DNA of 64,000 bases from Microbacterium algeriense (GTDB lineage Bacteria; Actinomycetota; Actinomycetes; Actinomycetales; Microbacteriaceae). Both the position numbers and the translations under genes were made by a program. The notes below the pieces were generated by a model that worked only from the letters and a program-made list of their open reading frames with translations, was not told the DNA's origin and made no database searches. The stretch's first letter is position 1, and every line of letters starts with the position of its first letter. Below are positions 40,848 through 51,621 of this stretch, one piece after another. Location: assembly GCF_008868005.1 (NCBI RefSeq), contig NZ_WAAO01000003.1, positions 1 through 64,000 on the forward strand, written 5' to 3'.

Positions 40848-41861
40848 ATGACGACGATCCATGAGGTGGCCCGCGCCGCCGGCGTGTCGATCAGCACGGT
40901 CTCGTACGCCCTCAGCGGCAAGCGCCCGGTCTCGGAGAAGACCCGGCAGCGCATCGAGGGCGCGGTCAGGGAACTCGGCTACGAGCCCGACGCCGGCGCG
41001 CGGATGCTGGCCGGACGACGCACGCACATCTTCGCCCTCACCGAGCCGCTGCGCGCGGACACGCACGCCCCCACGCACATGGCGTTCGTGCTGGCCGCCT
41101 CCGTGGCGGCGCGGCGTCAGGGCTACGACATCCTGCTCCTCACCGACGAGCAGGCATCCGAGGGCATGAACCGGGTCGCCGCGAGCAACCTCGTGGACGC
41201 GATCCTCGTGCTCGACGTGGCCCCCGACGATGAGCGCGCCGTGATCGCGCGCGACGTCGGCACGCCGACCGTCTTCATCGGCGTCCCCGACGACCACCAG
41301 GGCCTCACCTGCGTCGACCTCGACTTCGAGGCCGCCGGCCGGCTCGCCGTCGGCCGCCTCGCGGATGCCGGGCATCGCCGCATCACGCTGCTCGGTCAGA
41401 CCGAGGCCGCCTACCGCCGATCGAACTTCCCACGCCGGCTGCTGCGCGGAGCGCAGGACACCGCCGCCGAGCGCGAGGTCGTCCTCGACCGGGCGGCATC
41501 CGGCGCCACCGTCACGGAACCGTCCACGGTGCGGACCGCCATCGCCTCGGCTCTCGACCGCGGCGACCGCGCGTTCGTCGTGCACGCGGCGGACGACGTG
41601 CACGAACTGCTGCTAGGGACCCTCGAGGAGCACGGCCTGGTGGTCGGCGAAGACGTCTCCGTCGTCTCCGCCGCCGCCTCGTTCGACACGTCATCGCTGC
41701 GAGCGCCTCTGGACACCATCCCCCTGGTGCCGCAGCAGTCCTGCGACCTCGCCGTCGAACTGGCGGTCCGTCGCCTCGACGAGGGAGCCGCGACGCCCGA
41801 GATCCACCTCATCCCTCCCGAATACCGCTCCGCCGGCTCCGTCGCCCCCGCCCGGGGCTGA
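40848..41861 (+). CDS. LacI family transcriptional regulator
   Basis: A 337-residue LacI-type repressor. The helix-turn-helix and hinge cover residues 1-60 (TIHEVARAAGVSISTVSYALSGKRPVSEKT, with hinge GYEPDAGARMLAG). The periplasmic-binding-protein-like sensor domain follows. It lies directly ahead of a sugar ABC importer and two glycosidases, and matching operators precede both its own gene and the binding-protein gene. It therefore most likely represses this operon until an oligosaccharide or derived sugar binds. Confidence 0.93.
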   Translation: MTTIHEVARAAGVSISTVSYALSGKRPVSEKTRQRIEGAVRELGYEPDAGARMLAGRRTHIFALTEPLRADTHAPTHMAFVLAASVAARRQGYDILLLTDEQASEGMNRVAASNLVDAILVLDVAPDDERAVIARDVGTPTVFIGVPDDHQGLTCVDLDFEAAGRLAVGRLADAGHRRITLLGQTEAAYRRSNFPRRLLRGAQDTAAEREVVLDRAASGATVTEPSTVRTAIASALDRGDRAFVVHAADDVHELLLGTLEEHGLVVGEDVSVVSAAASFDTSSLRAPLDTIPLVPQQSCDLAVELAVRRLDEGAATPEIHLIPPEYRSAGSVAPARG

Positions 41862-41890
41862 CGGCATGCGACGGAGTCACTTCCGCACGA

Positions 41891-41915
41891 GCAAGCTCGA
41901 AACGCTTCGATGATC
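41891..41915. promoter_or_regulatory. LacI-type operator, copy 2, before the ABC importer operon
   Basis: The dyad TCGAAACGCTTCGA (41897-41910), inside GCAAGC...TGATCGC, repeats the layout of the first operator. It lies about 80 bases before the binding-protein start. Confidence 0.72.
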
Positions 41916-41986
41916 GCTCCCCACAACTGAATATCCGACCCGACGAAGTGTCCGGCCCTTGGGCCACCGAGAAAGGAGTGCCGACG

Positions 41987-43294
41987 ATGGCACGCAGCAA
42001 CCGCAGGATGAAGGCGCTGGCCCTGATGGCCGCGATCACGGCGACGGGCATCGCCCTGAGCGGCTGTACAGCCGGCTCGGGCGACGACGGCGGCGACGGT
42101 CAGACGCTCAAGCTCTGGCACTACGAGAGTTCCGACAGTGCGATGGGCAAGGCCTGGGACGAAGCCATCCGTGTCTTCGAGAAGGAGACCGGAGCGACCG
42201 TCGAGTTCGAGGAGAAGTCCTTCGAGCAGATCCAGAAGACCGCGAGCCAGGTGCTCGACACGGACGCCGCCCCCGACCTGATGGAGTTCAACAAGGGAAA
42301 CGCCACGGCAGGATTCCTCGCGTCGACCGGTCTGATCTCCGACATCTCCGACGCCGTCGAGGAATACGGCTGGGACGACAAGCTCGCCCCGTCCCTGCAG
42401 ACCACGGCGAAGTACTCCGAGGACGGCGTCATGGGCGGTGACACCTGGTTCGGCGTGCCGAACTACGGGGAGTTCGTCGGCGTCTACTACAACGAAGACG
42501 CCTTCGCCGCAGCCGGACTCGAGATCCCGACCACGTACGAGGAGTTCGTCGACGTGCTCGACGCCTTCGTCGCGAAGGGCGTCACGCCGCTGGCCGAAGC
42601 CGGCGCCGAGTACCCCCTCGGTCAGCTCTGGTACCAACTCGCGCTCCTGGAGGGCGATCGCAGCTTCGTCGACGCGTACCAGCTCTACGACGGAGAGGTC
42701 GACTGGCAGGGCCCCGAGGTCACGTCCGCCACGGAGACGCTGAAGGATTACGTCGACAAGGGCTACATCGCCTCCGACGTCTCCTCGGTGAAGGCCGAGG
42801 ACGCGGGTGTCTCGTTCATCAACGGCACATCGCCGATCTTCGTCTCCGGCTCCTGGTGGTTCGGCCGGTTCGTGGCGGAGGCGACCGGGTTCGACTGGAG
42901 CATGACCGCCTTCCCCGGCGCCGACCTCTCCCTCGGCTCCTCGGGCAACCTCTGGGTCGTGCCGGAGAACGCCGCGAACAAGGAGCTGGCCTACGAGTTC
43001 ATCGACATCACGATGCGCCCGGAGATCCAGGCGATCATCGGCAACAACGGCGGCCTGCCCGTCGCCGCCGACACCGCGGACATCACCGACGAGAAGAGCG
43101 CCGCGCTCATCGACACGTTCAACGGGGTCCTCGACGCCGACGGCCTGTCGTTCTACCCGGACTGGCCCGCGCCCGGCTTCTACGACGTGATCGTGCAGGA
43201 GCTGCAGGGCCTGGTCACCGGTGTGCAGGACGTGGAGACCACCAACGCCAACCTCGGCGAGCAGTACGACGAGGGCACCGCGGAATTCCGTTGA
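41987..43294 (+). CDS. Sugar ABC transporter substrate-binding lipoprotein
   Basis: A 435-residue family 1 extracellular solute-binding protein. The signal peptide ends in the lipobox ALSGC with lipidated C27. The mature part has LKLWHYESSDSAMGKAWDEA and VPNYGEFVGVYYNEDAF, typical of oligosaccharide binders. The start at 41987 is fixed by the AAAGGAG site; an upstream ATG in the same frame would spoil the signal peptide. It delivers an oligosaccharide to the two permeases downstream. The linked alpha-xylosidase and beta-glucosidase suggest a xyloglucan-derived ligand. Confidence 0.93.
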   Translation: MARSNRRMKALALMAAITATGIALSGCTAGSGDDGGDGQTLKLWHYESSDSAMGKAWDEAIRVFEKETGATVEFEEKSFEQIQKTASQVLDTDAAPDLMEFNKGNATAGFLASTGLISDISDAVEEYGWDDKLAPSLQTTAKYSEDGVMGGDTWFGVPNYGEFVGVYYNEDAFAAAGLEIPTTYEEFVDVLDAFVAKGVTPLAEAGAEYPLGQLWYQLALLEGDRSFVDAYQLYDGEVDWQGPEVTSATETLKDYVDKGYIASDVSSVKAEDAGVSFINGTSPIFVSGSWWFGRFVAEATGFDWSMTAFPGADLSLGSSGNLWVVPENAANKELAYEFIDITMRPEIQAIIGNNGGLPVAADTADITDEKSAALIDTFNGVLDADGLSFYPDWPAPGFYDVIVQELQGLVTGVQDVETTNANLGEQYDEGTAEFR

Positions 43295-43301
43295 TCGATC
43301 C

Positions 43302-43332
43302 GTGGGGGTGCACCGCGTCGGTGCGCCCCCAC
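43302..43332 (+). terminator. Intercistronic hairpin between binding-protein and permease genes
   Basis: A 13-bp stem (43302-43314 with 43320-43332, one G-U pair, 5-base loop) begins seven bases after the binding-protein stop. Hairpins in this position usually raise binding-protein mRNA relative to the membrane subunits by stopping part of the transcription or blocking decay. Confidence 0.65.
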
Positions 43333-43349
43333 ACCCCCTGGAGATGAAC

Positions 43350-44315
43350 ATGTCACTCGCCACCCGCCGCGAGGGCCGCACGAAGCTGCCGCCCGAACAG
43401 CCGTCGATCCCGCAGCGCCGCGGAGGGACCGGCGCCTACTGGATGTATCTGCTCCCCGGCTTCGTCCTGCTGCTCGTCATCGTGATCGTCCCGCTCATCT
43501 GGAACGTGTACCTCACGTTCACCAAATGGCGGGGCGTGCGCAGCCCCGAGTTCATCGGCCTCGAGAACTGGCAGAAGATCCTCACCGACAGCGACTTCTG
43601 GACGTCGTTCACGAACTCGGTGTGGATGATCATCGCGATGGTCGTCGTTCCCACGATCGTCGGTCTCATCGTCGCCGCCCTCCTCTTCGACGTCGTCGGA
43701 CGCAAGTTCGGCGGCAAGGTCGGCAGCTTCCTGCGTGCCACCTACTACCTCCCGCAGATCCTCCCGATCGCCGTCGCCGGCATCGTCATCGGCTGGATCG
43801 TGCGCCCCGGCGGGGACGGGGCACTCAACCAGATCCTCGGCTGGTTCGGCCTGCCCGCCTACGACTGGCTCGGCCAGATGCCCTCCGCGCTCATCGTGCT
43901 GATGGTGGTCATGGTCTGGGTGCAGCTCGGCTACCCGGTCGTGGTGTTCATGGCGGCGCTGCAGCGCGTCGACCCCGAGCTCTACGAGGCGGCGGAGCTC
44001 GACGGGGCGAACTGGCTCCAGCGCTTCACGGCGATCACCATGAGCATCATCCGGCCGGAGATCTTCGTCGTCACCCTGACCTGCACGATCGCCGCCCTCA
44101 AGGTGTTCGGGCCGGTCTACATCATCACGCGCGGCGGTCCCGCCGGTGCCACCCTGGTGCCCGCGTACTACGCGTACCAGGAGTTCTTCACGAAGCGGAA
44201 CGTCGGCTACGGCGCCACGATCGCGACCGTCCTCACCATCGTCGTGGTGATCGTGTCGATCGTGTTCATCCGCGTCCAGAACTCGCTCGAGCGCAAGGAA
44301 AGGGCGGGTCTGTGA
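43350..44315 (+). CDS. Sugar ABC transporter permease (MalF-like)
   Basis: A 321-residue permease with six predicted helices, the first at about 34-55. The EAA loop reads YEAAELDGANWLQRFTAITM, which docks the ATPase. The start at 43350 has GGAG six bases ahead; an ATG two codons upstream is too close to it. It pairs with the next gene, whose start overlaps its stop by one base. No ATPase gene is in the operon, so a shared MsiK-type ATPase from elsewhere is expected. Confidence 0.92.
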   Translation: MSLATRREGRTKLPPEQPSIPQRRGGTGAYWMYLLPGFVLLLVIVIVPLIWNVYLTFTKWRGVRSPEFIGLENWQKILTDSDFWTSFTNSVWMIIAMVVVPTIVGLIVAALLFDVVGRKFGGKVGSFLRATYYLPQILPIAVAGIVIGWIVRPGGDGALNQILGWFGLPAYDWLGQMPSALIVLMVVMVWVQLGYPVVVFMAALQRVDPELYEAAELDGANWLQRFTAITMSIIRPEIFVVTLTCTIAALKVFGPVYIITRGGPAGATLVPAYYAYQEFFTKRNVGYGATIATVLTIVVVIVSIVFIRVQNSLERKERAGL

Positions 44316-45202
44316 TGCACGCCACCACCGCCATCGTCACCGGAAAGCCCGCGAAGACGCGTCCGCGCGGCGGCATGACCAAGAAGCGTCCGATCGACTG
44401 GCTGCTGCTCGCCCTCGTCATCGTCGGCGCGCTGCTCGTGATCGCGCCCTTCTACCTCGTGCTCGTGAACTCGTTCAAATCGCCCGTGGACTACGCGACC
44501 TCCGGACCGCTCGCGCTCCCCGAGACCCTCGACTTCGGAGGGATCGTGAAGTTCTGGGAGCGGGTGAACTTCCCGGAGAAGGTCTGGAACTCGATCTTCA
44601 TCTCCGGCATCGTCGCCGTGCTGGCCGTGGTGATCTCGATGCTGAACGCGTTCGCCATCGGCATCGGACGAGTGCGCGGCCGCTCCTGGATCGTCCTGCT
44701 GTTCCTGCTGGCGAACCTGCTCCCGCAGGAGGCCCTGCTCTACCCGCTGTACTACATGTTCAAGTCGGTCGGGCTGTACGACAGCGTGTGGTCGGTCATC
44801 ATCGTGTTCACGGTGATCCAGGCGGCCTTCGGCACCTACCTGCTGTCCTCGGTGTACGGCACGTTCCCGAAGGAGGTGCTGGAGGCGGCGTCCCTCGACG
44901 GGGCGAGCCGCTGGCAGATCCTGTGGCGGGTGGTCTTCCCGATCAGCCGACCGACGCTCTCGGTCCTGCTCATCTTCTTCTTCATCTGGACCTGGAACGA
45001 GTTCCTCATCCCGCTGACGTTCCTCGCCTCGAACGCGAATCAGACCGTTCCCGTGGCGATCAGCGTGCTGCAGGGCGACCGGCTGATGGATGTCACCACC
45101 ACGAGCGCCTCGGCCCTGCTGGGCATCATCCCGACGCTCATCTTCTTCCTCATCTTCCAGCGCACCCTCACCCGGGGCATCACGGCAGGAGCAGTCAAGT
45201 AA
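44315..45202 (+). CDS. Sugar ABC transporter permease (MalG-like)
   Basis: A 295-residue permease with six helices and the EAA motif LEAASLDGASRWQILWRVVFP. It forms the channel with the MalF-like subunit. Start (TGATG) and end (TAATG) each overlap the neighbouring gene by one base, so the importer and alpha-xylosidase are translationally coupled. Confidence 0.92.
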   Translation: MHATTAIVTGKPAKTRPRGGMTKKRPIDWLLLALVIVGALLVIAPFYLVLVNSFKSPVDYATSGPLALPETLDFGGIVKFWERVNFPEKVWNSIFISGIVAVLAVVISMLNAFAIGIGRVRGRSWIVLLFLLANLLPQEALLYPLYYMFKSVGLYDSVWSVIIVFTVIQAAFGTYLLSSVYGTFPKEVLEAASLDGASRWQILWRVVFPISRPTLSVLLIFFFIWTWNEFLIPLTFLASNANQTVPVAISVLQGDRLMDVTTTSASALLGIIPTLIFFLIFQRTLTRGITAGAVK

Positions 45203-47436
45203 TGAAGTTCACCGACGGGTTCTGGCAGCTGCGCCCCGGCGTCACCGCGCTGTACGCGCAGGAGGCCTACGACATCGCCGAGACCGACGCGACCCCGGAC
45301 GGCCCGGGGCTGGTCATCACCGCCCCCACGATGGTCATCGCCAAACGCGGTGACACCCTCAACCGGCCCGTGCTGACGACCACCCTCTCCTCCCCCGCCG
45401 AGGGCGTGATCCGCGTCCGCGTCGCCCATCACACCGGCGGCCGCTGGCACGGCGGCTTCGCCCTTCCCGGTGCCGGTCGCGGTACGGCATCGGTCTCCCT
45501 GTCGGAGACCGGCGGCGTCCTCGACGCCGGCTCCCTCGTGGCGACGATCGCACCGGGATCGCCGTGGGATCTCTCCTTCGCGGTCGACGGGCGGCGGGTG
45601 ACCGGCAGCGGACACAAGGCGCAGGGATACATCCGTCTCGCCGCCGATGCGCAGGTCGATCCCGGCATCGTGAGCAACGCGCGCCAGGGCGGCGGCACCC
45701 CCGCCGCGGACGCGTTCGTCCACGAGCAGCTCGACCTCGGCGTGGGCGAGCACATCTACGGACTCGGCGAGCGCTTCGGCCCCCTCGTCAAGAACGGTCA
45801 GACCGTCGAGGTGTGGAACGCCGACGGCGGGACCTCCAGCGAGCAGGCGTACAAGAACGTGCCGTTCCACCTCTCCACCCGCGGCTACGGCGTGCTGGTG
45901 AACGACCCGGGGCACGTGTCGTACGAGATTGGCTCCGAGGCCGTCGAGCGGGTGCAGTTCTCGGTGTCCGGCGAGGTGCTGGAGTACTTCGTGATCGCCG
46001 GGACGACGCCGAAGGACGTCCTCGGCCGTTACACCGCGCTCACCGGACGCCCGCCGGTCGTGCCCGCGTGGTCATACGGGCTGTGGCTCTCGACGAGCTT
46101 CACGACCGACTACGACGAGGAGACGGTGAACTCGTTCCTCGACGAGATGGCGACGCGGGAGCTCCCCGTCTCGGTCTTCCACTTCGACTGCTTCTGGATG
46201 CGCGAGTTCCAGTGGTGCGACTTCGAATGGGATCCGCGGGTCTTCCCGGACCCGGAGGGGATGCTGGACCGCCTGCACGACAAGGACCTGCGGGTCTGCG
46301 TCTGGATCAATCCGTACATCGCCCAGCGTTCCCCTCTGTTCCGGGAGGCGGCCGATCAGGGCTTCCTCGTGCGACGCGCCGACGGCTCGGTGTGGCAGTG
46401 GGATCTGTGGCAGGCCGGCATGGGACTGGTCGACTTCACGAACCCCGACGCGACGGCCTGGTACCAGTCCCACCTGCGTCGGCTCATCGCACAGGGGGTC
46501 GACTGCTTCAAGACCGACTTCGGCGAGCGCATCCCCACCGACGTGGTGTGGGCGGACGGCGCCGACCCGGAGCGCATGCACAACCTCTACGCCGACCTGT
46601 ACAACCGCGCGGTGCACGAGGTGCTGACCGAGACGCGCGGGGAGGGCGATGCGGTGGTGTTCGCCCGATCCGCGACCGCCGGCGGGCAGAGCATGCCCGT
46701 GCACTGGGGAGGTGACTCCACCTCGACCTACACGTCGATGGCCGAGACACTGCGCGGCGGCCTGTCGCTCGCCCTCTCCGGCTTCGCCTTCTGGAGTCAC
46801 GACATCGGCGGCTTCGAGGGCACGCCCGATGCCGGGGTCTTCAAGCGCTGGACCGCTTTCGGACTGCTCGGGTCGCACTCGCGCTTCCATGGCTCGAGCT
46901 CGTACCGGGTGCCGTGGGCGTTCGACGAGGAGGCCGTGGAGGTGACGAGGCAGTTCACGCACCTCAAGATGCGCCTGATGCCGTACCTCTTCCAGCAGGG
47001 GCTGGATGCGGCGGCGACCGGCGTTCCCCTGCTGCGGCCGATGGTGCTGGAGTTCCCGGACGACCCCGCGGTCGCGTACCTGGACCGGCAGTACATGCTC
47101 GGGTCGTCGCTGCTGGTGGCCCCGGTGTTCACGGAGGACGGCGAGGTCGAGTTCTACCTCCCGCCCGGGGCCTGGACGTCGCTCCTCACCGGAGAGACGG
47201 TCAGCGGGGGCGGATGGCGGCGTGAGCACCACGGATTCGACTCGCTGCCGCTGTACGTGCGCCCCGGCACCGCCCTGCCTTGGGGAGCGCGCGTCGACCG
47301 CCCGGACTACGACTACCATGAGGGACTCCGATTCCGTGTCTTCCCTGGCGGCTCCGGCAGCACCGTCGTGACCGTGACGAACCCGGACGGGCGCGCAGAG
47401 GAGCACACCATCGACCTCGAGGAGATCACGGCATGA
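45202..47436 (+). CDS. yicI: Alpha-xylosidase, GH31 (YicI-like)
   Basis: A 744-residue GH31 enzyme close to E. coli YicI. The nucleophile is D439 in [14 protein letters not shown] and the acid/base D505 in HWGGDST, exactly the 66-residue spacing of D416/D482 in YicI. Further shared segments are [26 protein letters not shown] and [17 protein letters not shown]. It removes alpha-1,6-linked xylose from isoprimeverose and xyloglucan oligosaccharides. It has no signal peptide, so works on imported sugar. Its end overlaps the GH1 gene (ATGA). Confidence 0.93.
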   Translation: MKFTDGFWQLRPGVTALYAQEAYDIAETDATPDGPGLVITAPTMVIAKRGDTLNRPVLTTTLSSPAEGVIRVRVAHHTGGRWHGGFALPGAGRGTASVSLSETGGVLDAGSLVATIAPGSPWDLSFAVDGRRVTGSGHKAQGYIRLAADAQVDPGIVSNARQGGGTPAADAFVHEQLDLGVGEHIYGLGERFGPLVKNGQTVEVWNADGGTSSEQAYKNVPFHLSTRGYGVLVNDPGHVSYEIGSEAVERVQFSVSGEVLEYFVIAGTTPKDVLGRYTALTGRPPVVPAWSYGLWLSTSFTTDYDEETVNSFLDEMATRELPVSVFHFDCFWMREFQWCDFEWDPRVFPDPEGMLDRLHDKDLRVCVWINPYIAQRSPLFREAADQGFLVRRADGSVWQWDLWQAGMGLVDFTNPDATAWYQSHLRRLIAQGVDCFKTDFGERIPTDVVWADGADPERMHNLYADLYNRAVHEVLTETRGEGDAVVFARSATAGGQSMPVHWGGDSTSTYTSMAETLRGGLSLALSGFAFWSHDIGGFEGTPDAGVFKRWTAFGLLGSHSRFHGSSSYRVPWAFDEEAVEVTRQFTHLKMRLMPYLFQQGLDAAATGVPLLRPMVLEFPDDPAVAYLDRQYMLGSSLLVAPVFTEDGEVEFYLPPGAWTSLLTGETVSGGGWRREHHGFDSLPLYVRPGTALPWGARVDRPDYDYHEGLRFRVFPGGSGSTVVTVTNPDGRAEEHTIDLEEITA

Positions 47437-48872
47437 CCACCCTCTTCCCGCCCCGCGACGACTACCGCGGCTCCGGCCTGGTGTTCCCGGAGGACTTCAC
47501 GTTCGGGTCGGCCACGGCCGCGTACCAGATCGAGGGTGCCGCGGCCGAGGACGGACGCACCCCATCGATCTGGGACACGTTCAGCAAGACGCCGGGGCGG
47601 GTGTGGAACGGCGACACCGGCGACGTCGCGTGCGATCACTATCACCGCGTCGACGAGGACCTCGACCTGATGGCCGCGCTCGGGCTGCAGGCCTACCGGT
47701 TCTCGATCGCGTGGCCGCGTATCGTCCCCACCGCCACCGGAGAGGTGAACCAGGCGGGGGTGGACTTCTACTCCCGGCTCGTCGACGGCCTCCTCGAGCG
47801 CGGCATCCGTCCGGTCGCGACGCTGTATCACTGGGACCTGCCGCAATACCTGGAGGACGCCGGCGGCTGGACCTCCCGAGCCACGACGGATGCCTTCGAG
47901 CGATACGCCGAGGTCATGGGCGCGGCGCTGGGTGACCGCGTGCACACCTGGACCACGCTCAACGAGCCCTGGTGCTCCGCGTACCTCGGGTACGGTCAAG
48001 GCGGTCACGCGCCAGGCCGCCACGAGCCCGCCTCCGCGCTGTCGGCGGTGCACCACCTCAACCTCGCTCACGGTCGGGCTGTGCAGGCGCTCCGCGCCAC
48101 CTCGACCGGGGATCCCGACTACTCCGTCACGTTGAACTTCCACGTACTGCGCGGGCAGGGCGACGGGGCGGCCGAGGCCATGCGCCGCATCGACGCCCTC
48201 GCCAACCGCGCCTTCACCGGTCCGATGCTGCGCGGGGAGTACCCCGCCGACCTGCTCGAGGACACCGCATCGGTGTCGGACTGGAGCTTCGTGCGGGAGG
48301 GAGACCTCGCCACGATCGCGCAGCCGATCGACGTGCTCGGGGTGAACTACTACTCGACGGCGACCGTGCGCCTGTGGGACGGCGTCTCTCCGAAGCAGGA
48401 GAACGACGGCCACAAGGGTGCCACGGGCGGAACCGCCTGGCCGGGCAGCGACCGGCTGGTCGAGTTCGTCGAGCAGCCGGGACCCTACACCGCCATGGGA
48501 TGGAACATCGCTCCGGAGGGGCTCGAGGAGCTGCTCGTCTCGCTCTCGGAGCAGTTCCCGGAGCAGCCGCTCATGGTGACCGAGAACGGCGCGGCCTTCG
48601 ACGACGAGGTCGCGCCGGACGGCGCCGTGCACGACCGCGAGCGGACCGACTATCTGCGCAGGCACTTCACCGCCGCCCATCGGGCCCTGGAGCGCGGCGT
48701 CGACCTGCGCGGGTATTTCGTGTGGTCGCTGCTCGACAACTTCGAATGGGGATACGGCTACGCCAAGCGCTTCGGCATCGTCCGCGTGGACTTCGACTCG
48801 CTCGAGCGCACGGTCAAGGACTCGGGCCACTGGTACCGGGAGCTCATCCGCACCCGCACCGTCGAGGCGTGA
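47433..48872 (+). CDS. Beta-glucosidase, GH1
   Basis: A 479-residue GH1 enzyme. The acid/base is E178 in TTLNEPW and the nucleophile E384 in [10 protein letters not shown]. It starts its barrel with [20 protein letters not shown]. It is cytoplasmic and would cut the beta-glucosyl backbone left after the alpha-xylosidase acts. Last gene of the LacI-controlled operon; its stop is 21 bases from that of the convergent gene. Confidence 0.94.
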   Translation: MTTLFPPRDDYRGSGLVFPEDFTFGSATAAYQIEGAAAEDGRTPSIWDTFSKTPGRVWNGDTGDVACDHYHRVDEDLDLMAALGLQAYRFSIAWPRIVPTATGEVNQAGVDFYSRLVDGLLERGIRPVATLYHWDLPQYLEDAGGWTSRATTDAFERYAEVMGAALGDRVHTWTTLNEPWCSAYLGYGQGGHAPGRHEPASALSAVHHLNLAHGRAVQALRATSTGDPDYSVTLNFHVLRGQGDGAAEAMRRIDALANRAFTGPMLRGEYPADLLEDTASVSDWSFVREGDLATIAQPIDVLGVNYYSTATVRLWDGVSPKQENDGHKGATGGTAWPGSDRLVEFVEQPGPYTAMGWNIAPEGLEELLVSLSEQFPEQPLMVTENGAAFDDEVAPDGAVHDRERTDYLRRHFTAAHRALERGVDLRGYFVWSLLDNFEWGYGYAKRFGIVRVDFDSLERTVKDSGHWYRELIRTRTVEA

Positions 48873-48881
48873 GCGCGCAGC

Positions 48882-48912
48882 CCCCGACGGAGATCAGGGT
48901 CGGTCGTCGGGG
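48882..48912. terminator. Weak bidirectional hairpin after the GH1 gene
   Basis: An 8-bp CCCCGACG/CGTCGGGG stem with a 15-base loop overlaps the last codons of the minus-strand gene. Confidence 0.35.
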
Positions 48913-49706
48913 TTGCGCGGCTTCCGGCGGTTCGTCCACGACGAGAGTGCCGCGGCCGCCGCTCCCGCCGCGCGGTCGATGGCCTCGGCCGACCGGCTGA
49001 GCATCTCCTGCGCGGTGTCCTGCCACGCGGGGGTCGTCGGCACCTCCCCCGCGTGCACCTTCGCCTCGTGCTCTGCGGCCTCGAAGGCGCGCTCCAGCTC
49101 GGTCACGGCATCGCGATACGCGGCGAAGTCGGCAGGGGTGATGCGTCCCGTCGCCGCGCGGCGCATGTCCGCAGCATGCCCGGCCGCACGGAAGTACGCC
49201 GCCGTCGCCGGCCGCTTCACATCCGTCATGGCGGGGTAGGCGATCTGCAACGAGGGGTCGGTCTCGTAGCGCATCCAGCGTGCGGTCACGGCGTCGTGCG
49301 CGGCCTGGAGCCGCTCGACCGGCGAGGGCTCCGAGGCGGACGGGATCGCCGCCCGTGCGGCGTTCAGCCGCACCTGACGCGCCCGCACGTCCGCCGACAT
49401 CGCCTTGGCATCGCGCTCCCGCTCCCGCAGGATCCGCCGGGCGGCGGCGACCTGCTCGGCCGTCGCGCGCTGTGCCGCCCGCTCCGCGGTGACGCGAGCC
49501 AGGTCGGCGCGGGCGATCTTCAACGCGACCCGACGCTCGGCCAGGGCCCGCTGCGCGTTCCGGAGGTCGTGACGGGCCGCGTCGACCTCGAGGCGCCGGC
49601 CGCTCACGGTGCTCCGCCTCCGGAGCCCGAGCGCACCCGCCGTCCCCGCAGCCGCTGCGGTGGGCGCGATCCACCACCACTCCGCGACGAGCAGCAAGGG
49701 ATCCAT
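48894..49706 (-). CDS. Hypothetical protein with N-terminal helix and coiled coil
   Basis: A 270-residue protein not assigned to a family. One hydrophobic segment at residues 5-28 (LLLVAEWWWIAPTAAAAGTAGALGL) precedes an Arg stop, so it is probably membrane-anchored. Residues 38-120 are an Ala/Arg/Glu-rich coiled coil and 125-245 look helical. The tail is Arg/Pro-rich. TAGCAT lies six bases before the ATG at 49706, suggesting leaderless transcription. The upstream long hairpin separates it from the ABC exporter operon. Confidence 0.7.
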   Translation of the reverse strand: MDPLLLVAEWWWIAPTAAAAGTAGALGLRRRSTVSGRRLEVDAARHDLRNAQRALAERRVALKIARADLARVTAERAAQRATAEQVAAARRILRERERDAKAMSADVRARQVRLNAARAAIPSASEPSPVERLQAAHDAVTARWMRYETDPSLQIAYPAMTDVKRPATAAYFRAAGHAADMRRAATGRITPADFAAYRDAVTELERAFEAAEHEAKVHAGEVPTTPAWQDTAQEMLSRSAEAIDRAAGAAAAALSSWTNRRKPRNPDDRP

Positions 49707-49712
49707 GTACCG

Positions 49713-49718
49713 ATGCTA
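49713..49718 (-). promoter_or_regulatory. Leaderless -10 box for the coiled-coil protein gene
   Basis: TAGCAT ends six bases before the ATG at 49706 on the minus strand. Confidence 0.5.
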
Positions 49719-49734
49719 CCCACGCCGGAGACGA

Positions 49735-49794
49735 CTTCCGGTCGCGATATGTCAGCCATTCTGAGCCAGATGGCTGACATATCGCGACCGGAAG
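49735..49794. repeat. 25-bp perfect-stem hairpin (GTCGCGA family)
   Basis: The arms at 49735-49759 and 49770-49794 are exact complements with a 10-base loop. Their inner 16 bases, GTCGCGATATGTCAGC, are identical to those of the hairpin at 12843-12891. It begins 13 bases after the ABC exporter stop and may end that transcript. Confidence 0.8.
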
Positions 49795-49806
49795 AAGCTG
49801 GCGTCA

Positions 49807-51621
49807 TCAGACCAGTGTCTCCTGCCAGGCCGCATGCAGCTGGGCGAACTTGCCGGTACCGCCGATGAGAGCGGCGGGGGTGTCGTCCTCGATGATGCGG
49901 CCGTGCTCCATCACCAGGACCCTGTCGGCGATCGCGACCGTCGACAGACGGTGCGCGATGATGATCGCCGTGCGGTCCTTGAGCAGGGTCTGCAGCGCAT
50001 CCTGGATCAACCGCTCGGACGGGATGTCCAGCGAGGCCGTGGCCTCGTCGAGGATCAGCACCGACGGGTCGGCGAGGAAGGCCCTGGCGAACGAGATGAG
50101 CTGCCGCTGACCGGCCGACACCCGGCCTCCGCGCTTGTTCACGTCGGTGCCGTAGCCATCGGGCAGCGACGAGATGAACCCGTCGGCGCCCACCGCTCGC
50201 GCCGCCGCCTTGATCTCCTCGAGCGTCGCATCCGGCTTGCCGAGCGCGATGTTGTCCGCGACCGTCCCGCTGAACAGGTACGCCTCCTGGGTGACCATGA
50301 CGATCGCGCGCCGAAGGTCCTTCGGGTGCAGCGACCGCAGGTCGACACCGTCGAGCGTCACCCGCCCCTGGGAAGGGTCGTAGAACCGAGAGATGAGCTT
50401 CGCCAGCGTGGACTTGCCCGCACCGGTCGTCCCCACCAGGGCGATCGTCTGCCCCGCCGGGATGTCGAGGGAGAAGTTCGGGAGGATCGTCTTCTCGCCG
50501 TTGTACCCGAACGTCACCTCGTCGAAGCGGATGTGTCCACGCGATTCCCAGAGGTCGACCGGCTTCTCGGGGTCCGGAACCGTCGGCACCTCCTCCAGCA
50601 CACCGGACACCTTCTCCAGCGCGGCCGTCGCCGACTGGTAGGAGTTCAGGAACATCGCGATCTCCTGCATCGGCGCGAAGAAGTTGCGCACGTACAGCAC
50701 GGCCGACAGCAGCACGCCGACGGTCAGCGCACCCTCGGAGACGCGGATGCCGCCCCAGAGCACGACGATGCCGAGCACGAGCGCTGCGACGCCCATCAGG
50801 CCGGGCTCGAACGTGCCGAACAGCAGCATCGAGCGGCGGTTCACGTCGCGGTACTCCCCCGCGATGTCCTGGAAGGCCTTGTCGTTGCGGGGCTCCTTGC
50901 GGAACGCCTTGACGGCGCGGATGCCGGTCATCGTCTCCACGAACTGCACGATGACCTTGGCGCTGATGACGCGGGACTCGCGGTACACGAGCTGCGATCG
51001 GGAGTAGAACCACCGCATCAGGAAGAAGAGCGGCACCCCGCCGATCGCGAGGATCAGCCCCGACTGCCAGTCCCAGAAGCAGAGCGCGATGAACGTGAAC
51101 AGACCGAACAGCACACCGGAGACGAGCTCGTTCAGGCCGCCGTCGAGGAGCTCCTTGATGGAGTCGAGGTCGCTGGTCTGGCGCGAGATGATCCGACCGG
51201 ACGTGTACGACTCGTGGAACTCCAGGCTCAGGCGCTGGGTGTGCAGGAAGATGCGCTTGCGCAGGTCGAGCAGCACCGCCTGGGTCAGCTTGGCCGCGAT
51301 GATGACGTACCACGCGATCAGGGCCGCCGCGAGCGCACCGGCCAGCAGGTAGATGCCTCCGATCATGAACGTCGGCATCCAGTCGGCACGCTCGAGCACC
51401 GCAGGCAGCGCCCGGTCGAGACCGATGCTGATCAGGATCGGTCCGGCCACCTGCAGTGCGGTCGAGATGACGAGGACGACGGCAGCGAGCACGATCCGCG
51501 GCTTCAGCGGGCTGACCAGGGATCCGAGCAGACGGAGGGACCGACGACGGATCTCCCTGCTCTCCTCGCGGGTGTACTCGGAACGGTCCTCGTTCTGGGT
51601 TCCGGTGACGGCGGAGCTCAT
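49807..51621 (-). CDS. ABC exporter half-transporter (consensus catalytic Glu)
   Basis: A 604-residue type IV exporter subunit: six helices in about 30-340, then the nucleotide-binding domain with Walker [10 protein letters not shown], signature VSAGQRQL and Walker [13 protein letters not shown] with the catalytic Glu. It overlaps the upstream subunit gene (ATGA). The signature has Ala for Gly, and the partner has Asp at the catalytic position, so the pair should form one degenerate and one consensus ATP site, as in TM287/288-type heterodimers. Likely multidrug or lipid export. Confidence 0.92.
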   Translation of the reverse strand: MSSAVTGTQNEDRSEYTREESREIRRRSLRLLGSLVSPLKPRIVLAAVVLVISTALQVAGPILISIGLDRALPAVLERADWMPTFMIGGIYLLAGALAAALIAWYVIIAAKLTQAVLLDLRKRIFLHTQRLSLEFHESYTSGRIISRQTSDLDSIKELLDGGLNELVSGVLFGLFTFIALCFWDWQSGLILAIGGVPLFFLMRWFYSRSQLVYRESRVISAKVIVQFVETMTGIRAVKAFRKEPRNDKAFQDIAGEYRDVNRRSMLLFGTFEPGLMGVAALVLGIVVLWGGIRVSEGALTVGVLLSAVLYVRNFFAPMQEIAMFLNSYQSATAALEKVSGVLEEVPTVPDPEKPVDLWESRGHIRFDEVTFGYNGEKTILPNFSLDIPAGQTIALVGTTGAGKSTLAKLISRFYDPSQGRVTLDGVDLRSLHPKDLRRAIVMVTQEAYLFSGTVADNIALGKPDATLEEIKAAARAVGADGFISSLPDGYGTDVNKRGGRVSAGQRQLISFARAFLADPSVLILDEATASLDIPSERLIQDALQTLLKDRTAIIIAHRLSTVAIADRVLVMEHGRIIEDDTPAALIGGTGKFAQLHAAWQETLV

